Shown in pieces: positions 55,724 to 64,000 of a stretch of DNA of 64,000 nucleotides. Under the pieces are notes generated by a model. The model was not told the origin of the DNA and made no database searches. It was given only the letters and a program-made list of their open reading frames with translations. Origin of the DNA: Flavobacteriaceae bacterium (GTDB lineage: Bacteria > Bacteroidota > Bacteroidia > Flavobacteriales > Flavobacteriaceae); the NCBI GenBank assembly GCA_019634365.1, contig JAHQVM010000003.1:45492-109491 (forward strand), read 5' to 3'. Position 1 is the stretch's first letter. Each line of letters opens with the position of its first letter. The position numbers and the translations under genes were made by a program.

Positions 55724-58150
55724 ATGAAGATTTCATACAACTGGATACAACAGTTCATCAATGTGGATTGGGATGCCCAAAAGACAGGCGAACTTCTTAC
55801 CGATCTTGGATTGGAAATTGAAGGCATAGCGCCTTTTACATCCATTCCCGGAGGCTTGGAAGGAGTCGTTGTAGGAGAGGTTTTGGAATGCATGCAGCAC
55901 CCCAATGCCGATCGGCTTAAATTAACCAAAGTGGATCTTGGTAACGGTGAAGCGGTTCAGATTGTTTGTGGAGCACCCAATGTGGCAGCAGGACAGAAAG
56001 TTCCTGTAGCGACGGTAGGTACTACTTTATATGATGGCGAGGGAAAACCTTGGCAGATAAAAAAGGGGAAAATCCGAGGAGAAGTAAGCATGGGGATGAT
56101 CTGTGCCGAGGATGAACTGGGATTGGGGCAAAGCCATGACGGAATTATGATCCTAGATGAGGACTTGGTTTCCGGAACGCCTGCTTCCGAAGTGTTCGAT
56201 ATCGAAAATGACCATGTATTCGAAATTGGTCTTACCCCCAATCGTGCCGATGCGATGAGCCACTGGGGAGTCGCTCGTGATTTACGAGCAGGTTTACTAC
56301 AAAACGAGGTGTCATTAGAACTAATCACTCCTTCTACCAGTAGTTTTAAAATTGAAAACCGTACCCTTAAGATGGATGTTTCAGTGGCCGATAATGAGTT
56401 AGCTCCCCGTTATTGCGGTGTCACCATTAGCGGTCTGAAAGTAGAAGAATCACCTAACTGGCTACAAAATAGACTGAAAGCTATTGGGCTTGCACCCATA
56501 AATAATGTTGTAGACATCACCAATTATGTTTTGCACGAACTAGGACAACCGCTGCACGCTTTCGATGCCGTAAAGATCGCGCAGAACAAAGTAGAGGTTA
56601 AAACATTACCAGCAGGCACCAAGTTCGTTACCTTGGACGGTGTTGAAAGAGAACTGCACGCTGAAGACCTCATGATCTGTGATGGTGAAAAGCCCATGTG
56701 TATCGCGGGTGTTTTTGGGGGTGAGCATAGTGGTGTTACGGAAAGCACAACCAGTATATTTTTAGAAAGCGCCTATTTTAACCCAATCAGTGTTCGTAAA
56801 ACGGCAAAACGTCACGGACTTAACACGGATGCTTCCTTTAGGTTCGAACGGGGTATAGACCCCAATATAACGGAATATGCTCTAATGAGGGCAGCTATTC
56901 TTTTATGCGAAATTGCCGGTGGTGAAATCACAAGTGATATTGTTGACATTTATCCTAAAAAAATTGAAGATCATCAGGTGTTCTTAAATTTTGAGAATGC
57001 TACCAAACTCATAGGACAGGAAATTCCAAGGGAAACCATCAAGGAAATACTTACCTCTTTGGATATTAAAATTGAGAATGTCACCGAAACGGGTATAGGA
57101 ATGACCATTCCGGCTTACCGTAATGACGTTACCCGTGAAGCCGATGTTATTGAAGAGATCTTGCGTGTATTTGGTTACAACAACATAGACTTTACTGTTA
57201 AACTCAATGCATCTATCGCTTCCTCTAAGATTATAGAAGATCATGAGATTCAAAACCGTGTGGGCGACCAGTTGGCATCCTTAGGTTTTCATGAGATGCT
57301 CTGTAACTCCCTTACCAATGCCAATTATACAAACTTGGTAGATGGTCTTAAGGAAGAATACAATGTTCCTATGCTCAATCCTTTGAGCCAGGACCTGGAA
57401 GTTATGCGCCAAACCCTATTGTTTGGAGCATTGGAGGCGGTAGCCTACAATAATAACAGAAAAACTTCGATTGTAAAGCTTTTCGAATTTGGGAAGACAT
57501 ATCACAATTACCCAAGCGGGCGAGAAGAGAAGAAACATCTTTCCTTGGTAATTAGTGGAAACCGTGAAGAGGATTCGTGGGCAGTGCCAAGTAAAAAATC
57601 TGATTTCTTCTACGGAAAGGGTGTGGTAAATGCTATTCTGGATCGATTGGGCATTCATGGTTATTCTGAAAAAGGACTAAAAAACGACGCCTTCTCCGAA
57701 GGTATTAAAATCACCAAAGGGAAAAAGGATTTGGTAGAATTCGGGGTTATTTCCAAAAAAGTCACAAAACATTTCGGCATTGGAGAAACCGTACTATATG
57801 CAGATTTTAATTGGGATTCGATTCTCGAAGAGATCCCAACTGGAAATTTCTTGGTTCGACCCATTCCGAAATTCCCGAAGGTAAAGCGCGATTTTGCACT
57901 TCTTTTGGATAACGAAATTACTTTCGATGCGCTAAAAACAGCCGCACTTCAAACCGAAAAACAGCTTTTGAAGGAGGTTTCACTTTTCGATGTTTACACA
58001 GGCAAAAACCTTCCCAAGGGTAAAAAGAGTTATGCCCTAAGCTTTACATTGCTTGACGAACGCAAAACCCTTACCGATAAACAGATCGACAAGATCATGG
58101 GGAAACTGCAACAGCGATTTGAAAAAGATTTCGGAGCACAGCTTCGTTAG
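55724..58150 (+). CDS. pheT: Phenylalanine--tRNA ligase subunit beta
   Basis: MKISYNWIQQFINVDWDAQKTGELLTDLGLEIEG; tRNA-binding, B3/B4 and anticodon-binding FDX domains; start corrected from 55676. Confidence 0.96.
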   Translation: MKISYNWIQQFINVDWDAQKTGELLTDLGLEIEGIAPFTSIPGGLEGVVVGEVLECMQHPNADRLKLTKVDLGNGEAVQIVCGAPNVAAGQKVPVATVGTTLYDGEGKPWQIKKGKIRGEVSMGMICAEDELGLGQSHDGIMILDEDLVSGTPASEVFDIENDHVFEIGLTPNRADAMSHWGVARDLRAGLLQNEVSLELITPSTSSFKIENRTLKMDVSVADNELAPRYCGVTISGLKVEESPNWLQNRLKAIGLAPINNVVDITNYVLHELGQPLHAFDAVKIAQNKVEVKTLPAGTKFVTLDGVERELHAEDLMICDGEKPMCIAGVFGGEHSGVTESTTSIFLESAYFNPISVRKTAKRHGLNTDASFRFERGIDPNITEYALMRAAILLCEIAGGEITSDIVDIYPKKIEDHQVFLNFENATKLIGQEIPRETIKEILTSLDIKIENVTETGIGMTIPAYRNDVTREADVIEEILRVFGYNNIDFTVKLNASIASSKIIEDHEIQNRVGDQLASLGFHEMLCNSLTNANYTNLVDGLKEEYNVPMLNPLSQDLEVMRQTLLFGALEAVAYNNNRKTSIVKLFEFGKTYHNYPSGREEKKHLSLVISGNREEDSWAVPSKKSDFFYGKGVVNAILDRLGIHGYSEKGLKNDAFSEGIKITKGKKDLVEFGVISKKVTKHFGIGETVLYADFNWDSILEEIPTGNFLVRPIPKFPKVKRDFALLLDNEITFDALKTAALQTEKQLLKEVSLFDVYTGKNLPKGKKSYALSFTLLDERKTLTDKQIDKIMGKLQQRFEKDFGAQLR

Positions 58151-58181
58151 ACCTGGTATTGTTAAAATGTTGGATTACTAT

Positions 58182-58220
58182 AACATAGTGCGTATTTTTA
58201 TGTAAAAATTGCGCTATGTT
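58182..58220. promoter_or_regulatory. Near-palindrome spanning the start codon of the downstream gene
   Basis: AACATAGTGCG-T-ATTTTTA-TG-TAAAAAT-TGCGCTATGTT; pairs with one bulged T and G.U wobbles; ATG 58216 lies in the 3' arm. Confidence 0.6.
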
Positions 58221-58935
58221 TCAAAAAGTAGATATCCAACACAAACTTGAAAAAGAACGCAACCGCCATACCACATCACAAAAGCTATTAGAGGAAGTAA
58301 AAACTATTTTCCTGGAAAACGATCAAGATCGTGATTCGATACGGGAAAATCTTACTACCCCCTCTTCCCAGAATGAAAATGATTTTAATATCGATTTATT
58401 GGATGCTGATAAGATTTTTCATCTAGCAGATATTAAAAATCTATGTGTAGATTACCGTCTACGATTTTTAGGATCACATTTTTTTAAGGGAGCGTTTCCA
58501 GAAGAAGCCATCTCGAAAATTAGGCATATGGAGCGCGACCATGGCATTTCATTGAAAGGATTGAAAATTGTGGCTCCAGCAAAGCTTCTAAAACTGGAAA
58601 ATGCAGACGACCCCTTGCTCTTCGCGCCTATTGGAAATGATTACTTCTATTTAATCCATAAATGGGGGAATGACCTGCACCCATTGCGCCGATGGCTGAT
58701 GTGGCCCTATAAAACCTTTGGAAACCTAGTATTCACGATTTTTTTGATAAGCATAGCCCTTACTGCCATAACTCCGATGCAAGCCTTCACCAAAGGTGTA
58801 GTAACCAATACTGAATACCTGCTCATGTTCCTGTTTATGTTCAAGGCAGTGGGTGGAACCGTCTTGTTTATAGGTTTCGCAAAAGGAAAGAATTTTAATA
58901 CGGCGATATGGGATAGCCGGTATTACAATGGATAA
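58216..58935 (+). CDS. Hypothetical protein with two C-terminal TM helices
   Basis: Uninterrupted 239-aa ORF; 'NLVFTIFLISIALTAITPM' and 'LLMFLFMFKAVGGTVLFIGFA'. Confidence 0.7.
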   Translation: MFQKVDIQHKLEKERNRHTTSQKLLEEVKTIFLENDQDRDSIRENLTTPSSQNENDFNIDLLDADKIFHLADIKNLCVDYRLRFLGSHFFKGAFPEEAISKIRHMERDHGISLKGLKIVAPAKLLKLENADDPLLFAPIGNDYFYLIHKWGNDLHPLRRWLMWPYKTFGNLVFTIFLISIALTAITPMQAFTKGVVTNTEYLLMFLFMFKAVGGTVLFIGFAKGKNFNTAIWDSRYYNG

Positions 58936-60561
58936 TTAAACCGTTACTCCGTACATTTTTTCGCGAAGTTCCTTAATCTTCTTATCGTTCATGTACTCAT
59001 CGAAAGTAGTATAACGGTCGATTACTCCATTTGGGGTAAGCTCGATTACTCTATTACCCACGGTTTGAGCAAACTCATGATCATGAGTGGTTAATAAGAC
59101 AGTTCCTTTGAAATTCATGAGCGAATTGTTGAAGGCTGTAATGGATTCCAGATCCAAGTGGTTGGTGGGTTCGTCCAGCATTACCACATTGGCCCTCATC
59201 ATCATCATGCGGCTCAACATGCAACGCACTTTCTCTCCTCCAGACAATACATTCGATTGTTTTAGGGCCTCATCCCCACTAAATAGCATTTTACCCAAGA
59301 AACCGCGTAAATACACTTCTTCTTTCTCCTCCTCTGTCTTCGCCCACTGGCGCAACCAGTCTACCAAGCTCATCTCATTGTTGAAGAATTCACTATTGTC
59401 AAGAGGCAAGTAACTCTGGTTCGTAGTCACTCCCCACTGAAATTCCCCAGCATCTGCTTTCACATTTCCATTGATAATCTGATAAAAAGCCGTAGTTGCT
59501 CTCGAATCCCTGGAAAAAACCACCACTTTATCTCCTTTGGCCAGATTTACGTCCACATTACGGAACAAGGTATCTCCTTCCAAACTTGCCGTCAAGCCTT
59601 CAATATTCAAAATCTGATCCCCAGCTTCGCGCTCCCTTTCAAAAATAATGGCGGGATAACGCCTACTGGAAGGTTTAATGTCTCCAATATTCAGTTTCTC
59701 CAACATCTTCTTTCTACTGGTAGCTTGCTTGGATTTTGCCACGTTGGCCGAGAATCGTCTAATAAACTCCTCCAGTTCTTTCTTTTTCTCTTCGGCCTTT
59801 TTATTCTGCTGTGCTCGTTGTCTGGCAGCCAATTGACTACTCTCATACCAGAACGTATAGTTTCCACTGTAGTGGTTAATCTTTCCAAAATCGATATCAC
59901 TAATATGGGTACAGACCGCATCCAAGAAGTGACGGTCGTGAGAGACTACAATAACACAGTTATCATAGTTAGCCAGAAAGGTCTCCAACCATGAAATGGT
60001 TTCATAGTCCAAATCGTTAGTGGGCTCATCCATAATAAGAACATCTGGATTTCCGAAAAGCGCCTGGGCCAACAATACCCGTACTTTCTGCTTTCCGTCC
60101 AGATCGCCCATCATCGCGTAATGCAAATCCTCTTTAATCCCCAAATTAGATAACATAGCGGCAGCATCACTATCGGCATTCCATCCATCCATTTCCTCGA
60201 ATTGCACCTGGAGTTCCCCAATCTTCTCTGCATTCTCATCAGAATAATCTGCATAAAGTGCATCGATTTGTGATTTTATGGCGAATAAATCTTTGTTTCC
60301 GCGCACGACCGTTTCCAATACTGGATACTCGTCGTAAGCGTTGTGCTCCTGTTCCAATACAGACATCCGTTTCCCAGGTTCTAAATGAACATGGCCAGAA
60401 GTTGCGTCCTGTTTACCTGCAATGATCTTGAGGAACGTCGATTTTCCCGCTCCATTGGCACCAATGATACCATAGCAATTACCCTGTACGAACTGAGTAT
60501 TAACCTCATCGAACAAAACACGTTTCCCGAACTGAACCGACAAATTAGATACTGAAAGCAT
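58936..60561 (-). CDS. ABC-F family ATP-binding cassette protein (YbiT-like)
   Basis: 'GIIGANGAGKSTFLKIIAGKQ', 'MDEPTNDLDYETISWLE', 'LSGGEKVRCMLSRMMMMRANVVMLDEPTNHLDLESITAFN'. Confidence 0.92.
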   Translation of the reverse strand: MLSVSNLSVQFGKRVLFDEVNTQFVQGNCYGIIGANGAGKSTFLKIIAGKQDATSGHVHLEPGKRMSVLEQEHNAYDEYPVLETVVRGNKDLFAIKSQIDALYADYSDENAEKIGELQVQFEEMDGWNADSDAAAMLSNLGIKEDLHYAMMGDLDGKQKVRVLLAQALFGNPDVLIMDEPTNDLDYETISWLETFLANYDNCVIVVSHDRHFLDAVCTHISDIDFGKINHYSGNYTFWYESSQLAARQRAQQNKKAEEKKKELEEFIRRFSANVAKSKQATSRKKMLEKLNIGDIKPSSRRYPAIIFEREREAGDQILNIEGLTASLEGDTLFRNVDVNLAKGDKVVVFSRDSRATTAFYQIINGNVKADAGEFQWGVTTNQSYLPLDNSEFFNNEMSLVDWLRQWAKTEEEKEEVYLRGFLGKMLFSGDEALKQSNVLSGGEKVRCMLSRMMMMRANVVMLDEPTNHLDLESITAFNNSLMNFKGTVLLTTHDHEFAQTVGNRVIELTPNGVIDRYTTFDEYMNDKKIKELREKMYGVTV

Positions 60562-60685
60562 TGGATTTCCCGTTTTTAAATTTTGCGCAAAATTAGCTAA
60601 ATAAGCCCGATTGAGGAAACGAATGCCTCTCGAAGTTATCGGTTTTTGAAAAAATCTTTTAACTAGTAATTAACAGCAAACACAG

Positions 60686-62137
60686 ATGAAGACGATTATT
60701 TTTGCTTTCAGAATCGAAAATACTTTGCATCTGATTAGAAAAATACTACTGCTCCCCCTGATCGCCCTGTGCACCTTTTCTTGTAAGCAAAACCCGTCCA
60801 ACGCTTGTGGGACGGCATGGATTGGTGGTGAAATCGTTAATCCCAAGAAGGATTTCGTGATCATCGGCAAGAGCCGCAAGATTATTGACACAGTTCGATT
60901 GGATGAGAATAACTTCTTTTTATATAAACTGGAGCATGTAGATCCGGGCATCTATTTTATTAGCCATTACGAATACCAAGCTGTATATGTTGAGCCCAAC
61001 GATAGTCTAATGCTGCGCGTTAACACCTTGGAATTTGACGAATCTCTATCCTTTACTGGAAAAGGATCGCATCGAAACAATTTCCTAATGGATTTATTTC
61101 TTCTGAATGAAGAAGTGGATGAGCTTTTACCCTCCTATTATATATTGTCTCCAGAAGAATTCGAAAGTAAATTGGATTCTATAAAAGGAGAACGCATGAA
61201 GTTGTTTGAAGAATATTCCAGTTCGAAACCAACTTCAAAAGGCTTTGATGAAGTGGCCGAAGCGGGTATTAATTATGGACTATTTGCCAAAAAGGAACTC
61301 TATCTTTCGACCAATGCCCGAAAGAAAATTTATAATGAAAGCATCGACATTCCAGAAAGCTTTTTGAACTACCGTAAAAATATAGATTACGGGAATGAAC
61401 ATCTTCGGAGTTATTATCCCTATTATCGCTTCTTGAGTTTTCATCTGGACAACCTCGCTTATGAATTATATGAGGAAAAAGGGAATTACAACAGAAACGG
61501 ATTTCTCCACAACTATCATAAGAATATACTCATCGATAGCCTCATCACTAACGATTCCCTTCGCAATAGTTTACTTAGAACCAATGCGCATCGCTATTTC
61601 GTAAGTGCAGAGGATGAAAGCAATGAGCGAATCATCCTGGAGCAATTCAATAGGTTTAGTTCCCATGAAGCGGATAAAAAAGAAATTGCCGAACTGGCCG
61701 AAGCCACCATGAAGCTTACGCCCGGACACACCATTCCGAATCTCATGCTGCTCACGACCGATAATACGGTAAAAGACCTGCATAGCACACTTACAAAACC
61801 CACTGTGATCTATTTTTGGTCCAACCAGTTTATCAAGCACTACCGCAATATTCACAATAGGGCTGGAGAATTGGAAGCCAAGTACCCAGAATTCAATTTC
61901 ATTGGCATCAACATAGACACACACTTTAAAAAGTGGTTGAAAACTGTAAAGTCCTCAGGCTACAGCGATATTACTGAATATCAATTCGAGAATTTCGATA
62001 ACGCGGAAATGAAATTGGTCATCAATTCGGTGAACAAAGCCATGATTGTGGATACCCGTGGAAAGATTCTGGATGGCAATGCCAATATATTCGAAACTTC
62101 CATCGAAAACCAGTTATTGAGCTACCTCAATAAATAA
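60686..62137 (+). CDS. Thioredoxin-fold (TlpA-like) lipoprotein lacking the CxxC motif
   Basis: Lipobox LCTFSC; C-terminal 'LTKPTVIYFWSNQFIKHYRNIHNRAGELEAKYPEFNFIGINID' aligns to TlpA folds but no cysteines. Confidence 0.7.
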   Translation: MKTIIFAFRIENTLHLIRKILLLPLIALCTFSCKQNPSNACGTAWIGGEIVNPKKDFVIIGKSRKIIDTVRLDENNFFLYKLEHVDPGIYFISHYEYQAVYVEPNDSLMLRVNTLEFDESLSFTGKGSHRNNFLMDLFLLNEEVDELLPSYYILSPEEFESKLDSIKGERMKLFEEYSSSKPTSKGFDEVAEAGINYGLFAKKELYLSTNARKKIYNESIDIPESFLNYRKNIDYGNEHLRSYYPYYRFLSFHLDNLAYELYEEKGNYNRNGFLHNYHKNILIDSLITNDSLRNSLLRTNAHRYFVSAEDESNERIILEQFNRFSSHEADKKEIAELAEATMKLTPGHTIPNLMLLTTDNTVKDLHSTLTKPTVIYFWSNQFIKHYRNIHNRAGELEAKYPEFNFIGINIDTHFKKWLKTVKSSGYSDITEYQFENFDNAEMKLVINSVNKAMIVDTRGKILDGNANIFETSIENQLLSYLNK

Positions 62138-62139
62138 TA

Positions 62140-62163
62140 AAAGTCCCAACTTCGTGGGACTTT
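62140..62163 (+). terminator. Intrinsic terminator between convergent genes
   Basis: AAAGTCCCA-acttcg-TGGGACTTTA. Confidence 0.75.
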
Positions 62164-62182
62164 ACCATGCTTTAATTATCTC

Positions 62183-62836
62183 TTAGTTTCCTTTGCGATA
62201 ATCGGCCAAGAATTTTTCCAACCCAATATCGGTTAAAGGATGCTTCAATAATCCTTCGATAGAAGAAAGTGGGCCTGTCATTACATCGGCACCAATTTTG
62301 GCGCAATCTATCACATGCATAGTATGTCGAACAGAAGCTGCCAAAATCTCGGTTCCGAATCCGTAGTTATCGTAAATATGTCGGATTTCAGCAATTAAAT
62401 TAAGACCGTCGGTAGAAATATCATCCAAGCGACCAATAAATGGGGAAACATAAGTGGCTCCGGCTTTCGCAGCCAAAATGGCCTGTCCTGGAGAGAATAC
62501 CAAGGTAACATTGGTCTTTATTCCTTTATCACTAAAGTATTTGCAAGCCTGTACACCCGCTTTGATCATCGGTAATTTAATCACGATCTGATCGTGTAAG
62601 GCAGCCAATTCTTCACCTTCTTTGACCATCCCATCAAAATCGGTCGAAATCACCTCAGCAGAAACATCGCCATCCACTATATTGCAGATATCCACATAAT
62701 GCTTTAAGATATTATCACGCCCCGTGATGCCTTCTTTTGCCATGAGGGAAGGGTTGGTGGTTACACCGTCCAATACCCCTAGGTTTTGGGCTTCACGAAT
62801 TTGATCTAAATTTGCTGTATCGATGAAGAATTTCAT
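62183..62836 (-). CDS. Fructose-6-phosphate aldolase / small transaldolase
   Basis: [36 protein letters not shown], '[33 protein letters not shown]'; start corrected from 62875. Confidence 0.94.
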   Translation of the reverse strand: MKFFIDTANLDQIREAQNLGVLDGVTTNPSLMAKEGITGRDNILKHYVDICNIVDGDVSAEVISTDFDGMVKEGEELAALHDQIVIKLPMIKAGVQACKYFSDKGIKTNVTLVFSPGQAILAAKAGATYVSPFIGRLDDISTDGLNLIAEIRHIYDNYGFGTEILAASVRHTMHVIDCAKIGADVMTGPLSSIEGLLKHPLTDIGLEKFLADYRKGN

Positions 62837-62862
62837 AGTATCCGATTTTAGTTTTGATGTGG

Positions 62863-62870
62863 CAAAAATA
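62863..62870 (-). promoter_or_regulatory. -7 promoter element TATTTTTG of the transaldolase gene
   Basis: TATTTTTG on minus strand, 26 nt before ATG 62836. Confidence 0.45.
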
Positions 62871-62935
62871 CGCAACTAAATAGCCTTCGGAAACGATTCC
62901 CTTCAAAATTTATAACATAAAAATGTTAATAAGGC

Positions 62936-63745
62936 TTACTTGAGCTTGTAGTGGTTCATCAGCATGCGCTCATAGACCTTGTCTGGTAAAATCCGTTTGA
63001 GGACAATTGAAAATTTCTGAAGAAAAGCCCCGACTTTATAGTGAATCTTCGGGGTTGGAGTTTCAATAATACGATATACTTTTTGAGCCATGATATTGGG
63101 ATCACTTCCTCCGTCCACATGTTCATTCATCATAGCCAATGTATCTCCATAGGCCTTCTCATAAGGAGAGCCTTCAATCACGGGTGCGTGATATCTTCCT
63201 TGTGCAATATTCGTAGCAAAATCGCCTGGAGCCACATTGGTCATCTGAATTCCAAATTGTTTGGTTTCCATCCTGTAAGCCTCGGTAATCAATTCCAAAG
63301 CCCCTTTGGTTGCACTGTAGATTCCGCGATAGGGCAAGCCCATATAACCTGCAATGGAAGTAATGTTCAGAATATGGCCCTTCCCCTGCTCCCGCATGGC
63401 AGGTATCACCGCTTTTATTACTGAAAGGGGACCGTAAAAGTTGGTTTCGAAGGCATTCCTTATCTCTTCCGTAGGAGTTTCTTCTATAGGACCCGTAATC
63501 CCTACTCCAGCATTGTTCACCAGAACATCCAATCTGCCTTCTTGTTCGAGGATGCTATGAACAGCTTCAACAATGGTTTCTTCCTTGGTAACATCCAATG
63601 CCAATAACTTAAATGGAACAGCATCTACATATTTTGAAGGATTACGGCTGGTTCCATAGACTGTGAATCCCTTTTCGTGGAGGTATTCCCCTATTGCTTT
63701 TCCAATGCCGGAAGATCCTCCGGTAATCAATACAACTTTTGGCAT
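62936..63745 (-). CDS. SDR family oxidoreductase
   Basis: 'VLITGGSSGIGKAIGEYL' TGxxxGIG, 'NNAGVG', 'YSATKGAL' YxxxK. Confidence 0.93.
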   Translation of the reverse strand: MPKVVLITGGSSGIGKAIGEYLHEKGFTVYGTSRNPSKYVDAVPFKLLALDVTKEETIVEAVHSILEQEGRLDVLVNNAGVGITGPIEETPTEEIRNAFETNFYGPLSVIKAVIPAMREQGKGHILNITSIAGYMGLPYRGIYSATKGALELITEAYRMETKQFGIQMTNVAPGDFATNIAQGRYHAPVIEGSPYEKAYGDTLAMMNEHVDGGSDPNIMAQKVYRIIETPTPKIHYKVGAFLQKFSIVLKRILPDKVYERMLMNHYKLK

Positions 63746-63830
63746 AAACGTTAATGTGGGGACAAAGATGGCGATGAGAAATTAGTATTCCAAATCGAAG
63801 TGGTTTTTAGTTCGATTAGGGCCATAAAAA

Positions 63831-63933
63831 AATGGCAAGCTACCTACATCACACCGCTACGACCGAATACCCTTGCTGCGTTCCCACCCTGGGGGATTCA
63901 ACGGGAGCTGGTTGTGTAGGACTTGCCGGTGCA
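63831..63933 (-). ncRNA. ffs: Signal recognition particle RNA, small bacterial type (4.5S)
   Basis: Minus strand contains GGTGGGAACGCAGCAAGGGTA apical domain with long complementary arms (GGCAAGTCCTACACAACC ... GGTGTGATGTAGGTAGCTTGCC). Confidence 0.9.
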
Positions 63934-64000
63934 AATATACGCCCATTTTAAAGTTCCTACAAGCATTTTTCTATCAATTATTTATAGGCTATCTTGCCCA

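Overview
The 64 kb window is a compact, mostly housekeeping chromosomal segment. It looks like a marine Flavobacteriaceae (Bacteroidota) member: type IX secretion sorting domains, PorP/SprF, BshB1, a menaquinone cluster, a CAL67264-family protein and TAnnTTTG promoters. I see about 54 protein genes (one cut by the left edge), one tRNA-His, one SRP RNA (minus strand, right edge), and no rRNA, CRISPR, integrase or transposase. Recognisable blocks: bshB1 with a trans-sulfuration enzyme; hutI-hutG followed by a MarR-GNAT fusion; CAL67264-ettA; a menA...menC...menE cluster; holA with an orphan HsdR_N protein; sua5; uvrD-like; recG; pheT; two ABC-F proteins; fsa/tal. Most interesting points: (1) a stand-alone 133-aa gene that looks like only the C-terminal domain of a contractile-injection-system sheath, directly downstream of sua5; (2) two tandem paralogs with SusC-like carboxypeptidase-regulatory and TonB-plug domains but no beta-barrel, one fused to a YfbK-type vWA domain, both with a TGAGGGAA motif exactly 86 nt upstream of the start; (3) a long near-palindrome covering the start codon of an unknown membrane protein downstream of pheT; (4) an MFS gene whose first TM helix is encoded upstream of any canonical start codon. 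All product calls come from reading the translations; no database searches were run.
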